A DNA stretch of 64,000 nucleotides from Actinomycetota bacterium (GTDB lineage Bacteria; Actinomycetota; Geothermincolia; Fen-727; Anoxymicrobiaceae). A program made the translations under genes and the position numbers. The notes below the pieces were generated by a model. It saw nothing but the letters and a program-made list of their open reading frames with translations. It did no database searches and had not been told where the DNA came from. The stretch spans positions 124,001 through 188,000 of the forward strand of contig JAHIMR010000048.1 of NCBI GenBank assembly GCA_018896525.1. The letters are read 5' to 3'. Shown here one piece after another: positions 38,889-47,003 of the stretch (its first letter is position 1; each line of letters opens with the position of its first letter).

Positions 38889-40349
38889 TCATTCGCCGAA
38901 GACGACCTTGTTCCGGCCGGCCTCCTTCGCCTCGTAGAGCGCCTTGTCCGCCTTGGCTATGATGTCCGACCGCTCGTGCACCCCGGGGCTGGGATAAGTT
39001 GCCACGCCCTGGCTCACTGTGATCCTAATCCCCTGCTCGGCACCCACGAACACGTGATCCTCCACGGCCCTCCGTATCCTTTCCGCGGTCTGTATCGCCT
39101 CCGGCCCGTTGGTCTCGGGAAGCAGCATCGCGAACTCCTCCCCCCCGTAGCGCGCCGCGATGTCCATCGACCTCAGGCAGCCCTTCATAAGGCTGGCCAG
39201 CCCCTTGAGGATCTCGTCGCCGCAGAGGTGACCGTAGGTATCGTTCACATTCTTGAACAGGTCTATGTCCAGCATTATCATGCTGAACACCGTGTTGTAG
39301 CGATCGGACCGCTTGTACTCTTTCTCGAAGAGTTCCTGAAAGAACCGGTGGTTATATATCTTGGTCAGGCCGTCGGTGATGGCCAGTTGCCTTGCGGCCT
39401 CGTATAGCCTGGCGTTATCTACGACTATGGTCACCTGGTTTTGAACCAGCTTCAGGATCATCTGGGCGGTCCTGGCAAACGCCGGGCTCGTATGCTGGCT
39501 TAAAACGAGCACTCCTATGACCGTCTTCTGCGCGATCAGAGGGATTTCCACGTGTGTGAAAGACCTCGCCGGTCCATTGTCGTCGGTCAGGTTCTCCTCC
39601 CCGAACAGTACGACCTTGATCCGCTCGGGGTTCCCCACCTCCCAGCCGTACCCGGCCGCGACCTCGAAGGCCTTGTCCTTGATCATCTCCAGGGCGGCGC
39701 CCGTGGTCGGCTTGTTCAGGTGCACGGCCATGTCCTCCTCCTCGAACATGAGTATGACGCCCACCGCGTCGCCCGCCACCTTGGCCAGTATCTCCAGGAC
39801 TTCTCTCAGGGTTTGCCTGTAATCCTGGCTTACACTCGCCAGCGCGCCGAGCTCGTTTAAGACCGTAGATTCAAACAGCTTGGAGTCGAGCAGGTCGATG
39901 ACCCGGCTGAAGACGCCCTCTTCCTCGAGCACGCCGGAACGGTCGTTTCTCCGTTCCTGCCCGGCCAGGCTGGCCAGTCTGCGATCGACCTCCCGCTTTA
40001 CAACCTTCAGTAACTGCTCCGGTTTGAACCCCTTGGTGATATAAGCGTCGGCTCCAGTCTTCATCCCCCAGAACTTATCGCTCTGCTGGTCGCGCCCGGT
40101 AAGCATGATGACCGGGATGTCACGGGTAAACTCGTCATCCTTGAGCAGTCGGCAGACCTGGTACCCGTTCATCTTGGGCATCTCGATGTCGAGGATGATG
40201 AGGTCGGGATCCTCTGTGTACGCCTTGTTTATCGCTTCCAGGCCGTCCCAGGCCACACTGACCGAGAAGCCGGCGTCCTCGAGTATAGCGCTGGTTATCT
40301 TAACTACGAGCCTGTTGTCATCGGCCAGCAGGATATTACCATCAGACAC
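38889..40349 (-). CDS. Response regulator receiver - GAF - GGDEF diguanylate cyclase
   Basis: ILLADDNRLVVKITSAILEDAGF...LIILDIEMPKMNGYQVC; GAF-like middle; ARYGGEEFAMLLPET. Confidence 0.9.
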   Translation of the reverse strand: MSDGNILLADDNRLVVKITSAILEDAGFSVSVAWDGLEAINKAYTEDPDLIILDIEMPKMNGYQVCRLLKDDEFTRDIPVIMLTGRDQQSDKFWGMKTGADAYITKGFKPEQLLKVVKREVDRRLASLAGQERRNDRSGVLEEEGVFSRVIDLLDSKLFESTVLNELGALASVSQDYRQTLREVLEILAKVAGDAVGVILMFEEEDMAVHLNKPTTGAALEMIKDKAFEVAAGYGWEVGNPERIKVVLFGEENLTDDNGPARSFTHVEIPLIAQKTVIGVLVLSQHTSPAFARTAQMILKLVQNQVTIVVDNARLYEAARQLAITDGLTKIYNHRFFQELFEKEYKRSDRYNTVFSMIMLDIDLFKNVNDTYGHLCGDEILKGLASLMKGCLRSMDIAARYGGEEFAMLLPETNGPEAIQTAERIRRAVEDHVFVGAEQGIRITVSQGVATYPSPGVHERSDIIAKADKALYEAKEAGRNKVVFGE

Positions 40350-40564
40350 GGCAACCTCCGTACGGCCCCGGGCCAGCGGGCCTTGCTTCACCGTCTTCCC
40401 TGCCCATTGTATCGAACTATTGAAGCCATTGCTTTACCAGAGCGACGGAGGGCTCGTTTGAACCGGAAGCCCCTATCTAGTATCATTGGCGTGAGGCCGA
40501 CTCGGCATTTCACGTAGAGCCGGTCGTTTATATCGGTTTTCAGGCGCAAAGAGGATGTGTAAGC

Positions 40565-40873
40565 TTGCCCAGGTACGAGTACAAATGCAAGGATTGCGGC
40601 AAGACGTTCGAGGTCGTCCACGGCATCAATGACAACGTGGAAAGCTGCCAGTTCTGCGGCAGTGAGGTCCGCCGGCTGTTTCACCCCGTGGGTATAGTGT
40701 TCAAAGGGTCCGGGTTCTACTCAACCGACTCCAAGAGCGCCAGCAAAGAACACCACGTACCGTCCACCGAGGACACGAAGGAGTCTGCCGGTAAGTCGGG
40801 AGAGAACGGCGGGAAGGACAAGAAGAAAGAGAAGGATAAGAAGGCCGGCGACTCGGTAAAAGCTACTTCCTGA
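40565..40873 (+). CDS. FmdB-family zinc ribbon protein
   Basis: MPRYEYKCKDCGKTFEVVHGINDNVESCQFCGSEVRRLFHPVGIVFKGSGFYSTD. Confidence 0.92.
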   Translation: MPRYEYKCKDCGKTFEVVHGINDNVESCQFCGSEVRRLFHPVGIVFKGSGFYSTDSKSASKEHHVPSTEDTKESAGKSGENGGKDKKKEKDKKAGDSVKATS

Positions 40874-40916
40874 CCGCCCGACGGTATTCGCCCGCTCACC
40901 GCGCGCCGGCATTGAT

Positions 40917-41080
40917 AGTGCCTCGTTCCATAGATACGGTTAAGCACCGAGAGCGTCGAAGCGCCGCTCCGGCAAGGCGCGCGAATGAGGCGTACTCTTG
41001 GAGTACGTCGAGGGAGCGGAACGCGGCCGGTGTGGATGCAGCGGCGTTCGAATGCCAGCGTATTTATGGAGCGGGGCACT
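40917..41080. repeat. MITE-like ~164-bp element, copy 3 (more divergent)
   Basis: agtgcctcgttccatagatacggttaagcaccgagagcg...gaatgccagcgtatttatggagcggggcact. Confidence 0.85.
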
Positions 41081-41117
41081 TAGGATGAAACCCCCAGGAA
41101 ACCCATAGAGGTTTGAC

Positions 41118-41996
41118 ATGGACAACCAGAGCCCTATCGGCATCACCGGCGGAACCGGCGTTTACGAGATACCTGAGCTCGAGATCCTCGAGTCGGTCGC
41201 GGTAGACACCCCGTTCGGCGAGCCCTCGGACGAGTACATCCGTGGCAACCTCAAGGGCGTCGACATCGTATTCCTCCCCCGCCACGGCCGGGGCCACCTC
41301 TACTCCGCCCCCGGCGTCAACTACCGCGCCAACATCTACGGGTTCAAGAAGCTGGGTGTGGACTCCCTGCTCGCCACCGGCGCGGTCGGGAGCATGAGAG
41401 AGGAGCACCACCCCACCGACATCGTCATCCCCGACCAGTTCTTCGATAACACCGGGCGGAGGGTAAGCACGTTCTTCACCGGGAGCCCGGCAATCCACGT
41501 TGACCTGGCCGACCCCACCTGCCCCGCTCTCCGCGAGATCATCTACCGGTCCGGCCTCAGGGCCGGGGCAAGTATTAAGAACGGCGGGACCTACATCTGC
41601 ATCGACGGGCCGGCCTTCTCCACCCGCGCCGAGTCCGAGATCTACCGGAGCTGGGGCATGGACATAATCGGTATGTCAGGCGCCACCGAGGCGAAGCTGT
41701 GCCGGGAAGCGGAGATGTGCTACGTGTCGCTGGCCCTGGTCACCGATTACGACGTCTGGAAGGAGGGCGCCGAGGACGTTACCGTTGATGTCATAGTAGC
41801 GAACCTGCTCAAGAACGCCCAGACGGCCAGGGCGATCCTGAAAGAAGCGATACTGAACGTCCCCGGCAACCGTGGGTGCTCCTGCCGCAACGCCCTGGAC
41901 AACGCCATAGTCGGCGACATCAACATGGTGTCTGATGAGTCCCGCGCCCGGTTGGGGATTCTTGTTGACAGGCACATGCCGCCGAAAGTCCTGTAA
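41118..41996 (+). CDS. mtnP: S-methyl-5'-thioadenosine phosphorylase (MTAP/PNP family)
   Basis: IGITGGTGVYEIPELEIL, FLPRHGRGHLYSAPGVNYRANIYGFKKLGVD, CIDGPAFSTRAESEIYRSWGMDIIGMSGATEAKLCREAEMCY. Confidence 0.92.
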   Translation: MDNQSPIGITGGTGVYEIPELEILESVAVDTPFGEPSDEYIRGNLKGVDIVFLPRHGRGHLYSAPGVNYRANIYGFKKLGVDSLLATGAVGSMREEHHPTDIVIPDQFFDNTGRRVSTFFTGSPAIHVDLADPTCPALREIIYRSGLRAGASIKNGGTYICIDGPAFSTRAESEIYRSWGMDIIGMSGATEAKLCREAEMCYVSLALVTDYDVWKEGAEDVTVDVIVANLLKNAQTARAILKEAILNVPGNRGCSCRNALDNAIVGDINMVSDESRARLGILVDRHMPPKVL

Positions 41997-41997
41997 C

Positions 41998-42912
41998 GTG
42001 GGCTTGGTCGTTGTCGGCTCTGTTGCCCTGGACAGCGTGAAGACACCGTTCGGCGAGGTTCACGACGCCCTGGGTGGGTCCGCGGTATTCTTCTCCATCG
42101 CCGCCTCCTACTTCACCGACGTTGCAGTGGTCGCTGTCGTGGGGACCGACTTCCCCGAGCGGCACATCGACTTCCTGAACGCCAAAGGCATCGACACGTC
42201 GGGTCTCTCCGTCGAAAGCGGGGAAACGTTTCGCTGGGCCGGTGTCTACGGTTACGACCTCAACGACCGGGACACCATCGAGACCCGTCTCAACGTCTTC
42301 GAGGGATTCCACCCGCGGATCCCCGCGGGCCTCCGGTCGAGCGATTTCGTTTTCCTGGCCAACATCGACCCTGAGCTCCAGCTCGCGGTCCTGGACCAGG
42401 TCAAGCGTCCGCGGCTTGTCGCCTGCGACACCATGAACTTCTATATAGAAGGTAGAAGGGAGGCGCTTCTTGAGACCATGCGGCGGGTCGACGTCATGAT
42501 AATGAACGACTCGGAGTGCCGCGAGCTCACTGGTGAGCCGAACCTCATAAAGTCGTCGAGGGCGATCCTGGAGATGGGGCCCCATACGGTCGTGGTCAAG
42601 AAGGGCGAGCACGGCGCCCTCATGGTCACCGGCGACGGCTTCTTCAGCGCTCCGGCGTTCCCCTGCGAATCGGTGTTCGACCCCACCGGGGCGGGAGACG
42701 CGTTCGCCGGCGGTTTCATGGGGTACCTGGCACGCTCTGGCGACGTCGGCACCCCAAACATGCGGCGCGCGGTTATCTCCGGAACCGTTATGGCCTCCTA
42801 CTGCGTGGAGCGGTTCAGCGTGGACGGCATGTCCTCACTGGAGCCGGATGATATCGAGGGACGGTTCGAGGCGCTGAAAGGGTTCTCCGATTTTGAGACG
42901 GAGCCGGCATGA
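41998..42912 (+). CDS. PfkB-family carbohydrate kinase
   Basis: GTG start; VVGSVALDSVKTPFGEVHDALGGSAVFFSIAAS...DPTGAGDAFAGGFMGYLA. Confidence 0.9.
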   Translation: MGLVVVGSVALDSVKTPFGEVHDALGGSAVFFSIAASYFTDVAVVAVVGTDFPERHIDFLNAKGIDTSGLSVESGETFRWAGVYGYDLNDRDTIETRLNVFEGFHPRIPAGLRSSDFVFLANIDPELQLAVLDQVKRPRLVACDTMNFYIEGRREALLETMRRVDVMIMNDSECRELTGEPNLIKSSRAILEMGPHTVVVKKGEHGALMVTGDGFFSAPAFPCESVFDPTGAGDAFAGGFMGYLARSGDVGTPNMRRAVISGTVMASYCVERFSVDGMSSLEPDDIEGRFEALKGFSDFETEPA

Positions 42913-44075
42913 TTCCCTCCTCGGGGTTCAAAATCTGCCGTGTTATGGGAATCGATATCGTCATCAACTCCACCTGGCTGATAATCTTCGCCGTGATAGC
43001 GATATCGTTCGGCGACCTGTTCCGGATAACCTACGAGGAGACCTGGGTAGCCGGGCAGTCGGTCATTACATACTTCCCTTCAGGTGCATGGCCGTGGGTC
43101 GCCGGGGTTTCAACCGCCATCGCCTTCTTTGCCTGCCTGCTGCTGCACGAGCTTTCCCACAGCCTGGTGGCCAGGCGCAACGGCATCGGCATCAGGCGGA
43201 TCACCCTATTCATCTTCGGGGGCGTGGCCGAGATGCGCGAAGACGTTAGCGGCGCGGGCGTCGAGTTCCGTATGGCCGCCGCCGGCCCACTGGCGTCGTT
43301 CCTGCTGGCAGGCGCCTTCTACGGGCTGTACCGGCTCTCGACCTCGTGGGGGGCCAGCCTCGTTATCGTCGCGCCGCTCTATTACCTCGCTATAATGAAC
43401 GTGCTCGTCGGCGCCTTCAACCTCCTCCCCGGTTTCCCGCTGGACGGCGGCCGCATGCTCCGCGCTATCCTGTGGAAGGTGACCGGGGACATGAGGAAAT
43501 CGACAAAGGCGGCAAGCGTCTCGGGCAGGGTCATTGCCGTTCTCATCGCCGCGGGCGGGGCCTATCTGCTGTTTTCCGGTCAATACTTCGGGGGCTTCTG
43601 GTTCATTCTTATCGGCGGTTTTATCTATGTCCTGTCCCGGACGAGTTACCGGCAGACTCTTTTCCGGCTGGCCGCCTCGGACACCACTGTTTCGGCCATA
43701 ATGTACACTGAAGTCCCTGCTGTTGACCCCCTGACCACCCTCTCTTCACTGCGCGACGACTACTTCGCGGTGTACCGCCTGCCCGCTTTTCCGGTTGATG
43801 ACGGGGGGATTATCTCGAGTATTGTCACCACGGAAGACATGGCCTCGGTGTCACCCGCCGAGTGGGACCTCCTTAACGTCGGCCGCATCGCGAGGCCGCT
43901 GGAGCCGGACCAGTCTATCCCTCCCGATACCCCGTTGGATAAGATAGTGAAACCACTGCTGGGCAACAGGCCGTTCCTGATGGTCATGGAGGAAGGCCGG
44001 GTTCGCGGTGTCATCACCAGGGAGGAACTTTTGAGGTACATTGAGATGAGGTCGAAGTGCCTGGAGGGACAGTGA
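42909..44075 (+). CDS. Site-2 protease family (M50) metalloprotease with CBS-like C-terminus
   Basis: LLLHELSHSLVARRNGIGIRRITLFIFGGVAEM (HExxH), NLLPGFPLDGGRMLRA. Confidence 0.92.
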   Translation: MIPSSGFKICRVMGIDIVINSTWLIIFAVIAISFGDLFRITYEETWVAGQSVITYFPSGAWPWVAGVSTAIAFFACLLLHELSHSLVARRNGIGIRRITLFIFGGVAEMREDVSGAGVEFRMAAAGPLASFLLAGAFYGLYRLSTSWGASLVIVAPLYYLAIMNVLVGAFNLLPGFPLDGGRMLRAILWKVTGDMRKSTKAASVSGRVIAVLIAAGGAYLLFSGQYFGGFWFILIGGFIYVLSRTSYRQTLFRLAASDTTVSAIMYTEVPAVDPLTTLSSLRDDYFAVYRLPAFPVDDGGIISSIVTTEDMASVSPAEWDLLNVGRIARPLEPDQSIPPDTPLDKIVKPLLGNRPFLMVMEEGRVRGVITREELLRYIEMRSKCLEGQ

Positions 44076-44080
44076 GGGGC

Positions 44081-44320
44081 ATGGAAATCGATGTGAAGGT
44101 GGCGACTATACTGCTGAAGAAGGCCGAGCCCCCTCTTCGCTCTACCCGGTTCAGCCTGTCGGTCGAGGACGGCACCGACGTCGAAGGGCTGATAGGCACG
44201 CTGGGGGTGCCGCCCCGGCTTGTCGGCTCGGTCACCGTGAACAAACGGCGCAGCCCCCGTGACCGCGTGCTGGCTCACGGTGACCTGGTGGCCATAATCC
44301 CCGCTATCTCCGGTGGTTGA
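44081..44320 (+). CDS. MoaD/ThiS-family ubiquitin-like sulfur carrier
   Basis: ...LVGSVTVNKRRSPRDRVLAHGDLVAIIPAISGG with C-terminal GG. Confidence 0.82.
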   Translation: MEIDVKVATILLKKAEPPLRSTRFSLSVEDGTDVEGLIGTLGVPPRLVGSVTVNKRRSPRDRVLAHGDLVAIIPAISGG

Positions 44321-44321
44321 C

Positions 44322-45185
44322 ATGAAACGCGACCTCGCCCGTGCGATAAGGGATGCGGCGCGCAACCGCCGGGAGGGAGATACCGACTACCTTTGCCTGT
44401 CTCTGAACGCGGTGCGAGAACTGGCCTCCGAGTTCAACTCTTCGACCGCCGCGGTTTCCGTTCACGCACTCGAGAACGGGTTCGTTCCCGAGCGGTACCT
44501 GAAGAACGCCGGAACCATCGGGCTCGAGGGCCAGGCGGCCCTGCTCGGATCAACCGTCCTGGTCGTCGGCGCCGGGGGCATCGGTGGTCACGTGGTGGAG
44601 TTGCTTGCCCGCCTGGGGGTCGGACGGATAGACGTTGCCGACCCGGATGTCTTCGACGAGACCAACCTGAACCGCCAGGTGTTCGCGGGCGAGGACGTCC
44701 TCGGCTTGCCCAAGGTTGACGTGGCCAGGGACCGAGTCCGGGCCATCAACAGCGACGTCAGCATTTCCCCCATCCGCCTGGAGGTAGGCCGGGACAACAT
44801 CGCCGAACTGCTCGAGGGCAAAGACGTGGTTATCGACGCGCTTGATAACCTCGACGACCGTCTCATGCTCCAGGAGGCTTGCCGACTTCACGGTGTGGTC
44901 ATGGTCCATGGGGCCATCGCCGGCAGTTGCCTCCAGGCGACTACCGTGTTCCCGGGTGACCCCGGGCTTACCGTGTTCACCCCCGCCTCGGGTGGGGAGG
45001 GGAAGGCCCGGGGCATCGAGGTCGAAATGGGTGCCCCCGCCGCCACCCCTGCCATCTCGGCCGCGGTCCAGGTCCAGGAGGTATTGAACGTGCTCCTGGG
45101 TCGCACGCCCGCGTTGCGCGGCAGAATGCTCTACATCGACCTCGAGGACTGGACCGTCGAGTTCTTCGACCTGGACGAGCACTGA
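44322..45185 (+). CDS. ThiF/MoeB/HesA-family E1-like adenylyltransferase
   Basis: VLVVGAGGIGGHVVELLARLGVGRIDVADPDVFDETNLNRQVFAGEDVLGLPKVDVARDR. Confidence 0.9.
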   Translation: MKRDLARAIRDAARNRREGDTDYLCLSLNAVRELASEFNSSTAAVSVHALENGFVPERYLKNAGTIGLEGQAALLGSTVLVVGAGGIGGHVVELLARLGVGRIDVADPDVFDETNLNRQVFAGEDVLGLPKVDVARDRVRAINSDVSISPIRLEVGRDNIAELLEGKDVVIDALDNLDDRLMLQEACRLHGVVMVHGAIAGSCLQATTVFPGDPGLTVFTPASGGEGKARGIEVEMGAPAATPAISAAVQVQEVLNVLLGRTPALRGRMLYIDLEDWTVEFFDLDEH

Positions 45186-45334
45186 ACGTACCCGAGCCTC
45201 CTGGAAGCCACGTACAGCGCCGCCAGCGAGCAACTCGCCACCGCGACCGCTACCAGCCACCAGGCCCCGCCCGACTCCAGCGCGCTCATCGATATAAACA
45301 GGAACGCCGTACTGATTCCACACATAACTCTCAT
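45131..45334 (-). CDS. Possible small membrane protein
   Basis: MRVMCGISTAFLFISMSALESGGAWWLVAVAVASCSLAALYVASRRLGY; two hydrophobic stretches, tail overlaps ThiF 3' end. Confidence 0.3.
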   Translation of the reverse strand: MRVMCGISTAFLFISMSALESGGAWWLVAVAVASCSLAALYVASRRLGYVQCSSRSKNSTVQSSRSM

Positions 45335-45381
45335 ACGACAGAGGTTAACAGGGAGCACCGACACGTTTTTTATGCCGGCGA

Positions 45382-45410
45382 TTGACTTATTGCTTGTACT
45401 GCTATACTAT
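45382..45410 (+). promoter_or_regulatory. Candidate promoter for the IscB-associated RNA
   Basis: TTGACT (45382-45387) - N17 - TACTAT (45405-45410). Confidence 0.45.
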
Positions 45411-45424
45411 TGGCTTGTACTGCT

Positions 45425-45720
45425 GTTCTTCTCGAAGGAGGGTGGCCGTCAACCACCCCTCTCTGAAGGGAAGGGGCTTGGAGAAAACTCCGGGCCCCGG
45501 TTGACTAGGAGGCTTGGAACCTCGAAGGAGGTGACATGCAGAAGTTATCGGAGAGAAACACATACACACCCCGGGATGCATCCCAAGTTCCGGGCTCTGT
45601 GGCGCCTGGTCTAAACAGCCCTTCAGGGGTACGGGGCAGTGACACGCGCTTCAAAACCTCCGATAACAACTCCGAAGGGACCCTGACCGGGAGAGGACGC
45701 CCGGGGCGGAACTCGAGAGT
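45425..45720 (+). ncRNA. HEARO / omega RNA-like structured RNA upstream of iscB
   Basis: Hairpins gagggtgg-ccgtcaa-ccaccc..ctc, ggag-aaaa-ctcc, gagg-cttggaa-cctc, ggga-tgca-tccc, and a perfect 10-bp long-range helix GTTATCGGAG (45544-45553) / CTCCGATAAC (45658-45667), immediately 5' of the IscB PLMP domain. Confidence 0.75.
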
Positions 45721-47002
45721 ATCCGCCGTTTACGTCCTCAACATGAGAGGGGAGCCTCTGATGCCGACGGCTCCGAGGAAGGCGAGAGTCCTTCTCGTGA
45801 GCGGGCGGGCCAAGGTTGCGAAGAGAACCCCCTTCACCGTTCAACTCCTTTATCCGACCGGAGAAACGAAGCAACCCGTCTCTCTGGGCGTTGACGCGGG
45901 ATACTCGAAAGTTGGGCTGTCCGCGGTTGTTCCGGGAGGCCAGGAGCTCTTCTCTGCCGAGGTCGAGCTCCGAAGCGACATCGTTAAGCTCATCTCCTGC
46001 CGGCGGACTTACAGACGGGCCCGCAGGGGCCGGAAAACCTGGCACCGGAAGCCCCGGTTCCTCAACCGGAAAAAACCGGAGGGCTGGCTCGCCCCCTCGA
46101 TTCAGCACAAGCAGGGCAGCCACCTGAAGCTCGTAAGGGAAGTCAAGAAGATTCTTCCGGTGTCAAAGATAACGGTCGAGGTCGCCTCCTTCGACATCCA
46201 GAAGCTTCAGAACCCGGATGTTTCCGGGAAGGGGTATCAGGAAGGCCCGCGGAAAGACTTCGAAAACGTCCGGGAGTACGTCCTTTTCCGGGACAATCAC
46301 ACCTGCCGAAACTGCAAAGGGAAGTCCGGCGACCCGGTGCTTCAGGTTCATCATGTCGTTTCGAGGCAAACCGGCGGGAACAGGCCGGAAAACCTTATGA
46401 CCGTCTGCAAAACGTGCCACGACTCGCACAACCGGAGGGAGACCCCGATAACCGCGAAACCCGTGAAGGGGTTCCGTCCGGAAGCTTTCATGAACACCGT
46501 CCGTCGGAGGTTGGTCTCTCTTCTCGGGGAAGAGAACGTCTGTCCGGTCTCGGCGACCTTCGGATATATCACCAAGTCAAACAGAATCGCGCTCTCCCTC
46601 CCGAAGTCCCACGCGAACGACGCATTCGTAATCGCCGGGGGAAACGGGGAAGAACGGGCTTCGGACACCTTCTTTTCAAAGCAGGTCAGGAGCAACAATC
46701 GGAAGCTTTTCAAGGGCGTTCGAAGCCACCTGAAGAACACCGCTCCGAGGTTTGTCCAGGGGTTTCAGAGGTACGACAAGGTTCTTTACGCCCCGGACGG
46801 AAACGGTCCGGAAGAGTGCTTCATCTTCGGCAGGAGGTCTTCCGGGTACTTCGACGTTCGGAAAGTGGACGGAACGAAGGTCCACTCTTCGGCTGCCGCC
46901 GATGGCTTGGTTCTGCTTGAATCGGCGAAAACACTCTTGACGGAAAGGAGGACGGCGGCTTTCCTCCCCCACCTGACGGAAGGGGTCTCCAGCCGCCTTT
47001 AG
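45536..47002 (+). CDS. iscB: IscB RNA-guided HNH/RuvC endonuclease (OMEGA nuclease); conserved protein begins at about 45728
   Basis: PLMP domain VYVLNMRGEPLMPTAPRKARVLLVSGRAKV; RuvC-I LGVDAGYSKVGLSAV; Arg-rich bridge RRTYRRARRGRKTWHRKPRFLNRKKPEGWLAPS; RuvC-II KITVEVASFDIQKL; HNH CRNCKGKSGDPVLQVHHVVSRQTGGNRPENLMTVCKTCHDSHN; RuvC-III KSHANDAFVIAGG. Confidence 0.93.
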   Translation: MQKLSERNTYTPRDASQVPGSVAPGLNSPSGVRGSDTRFKTSDNNSEGTLTGRGRPGRNSRVSAVYVLNMRGEPLMPTAPRKARVLLVSGRAKVAKRTPFTVQLLYPTGETKQPVSLGVDAGYSKVGLSAVVPGGQELFSAEVELRSDIVKLISCRRTYRRARRGRKTWHRKPRFLNRKKPEGWLAPSIQHKQGSHLKLVREVKKILPVSKITVEVASFDIQKLQNPDVSGKGYQEGPRKDFENVREYVLFRDNHTCRNCKGKSGDPVLQVHHVVSRQTGGNRPENLMTVCKTCHDSHNRRETPITAKPVKGFRPEAFMNTVRRRLVSLLGEENVCPVSATFGYITKSNRIALSLPKSHANDAFVIAGGNGEERASDTFFSKQVRSNNRKLFKGVRSHLKNTAPRFVQGFQRYDKVLYAPDGNGPEECFIFGRRSSGYFDVRKVDGTKVHSSAAADGLVLLESAKTLLTERRTAAFLPHLTEGVSSRL

Positions 47003-47003
47003 G

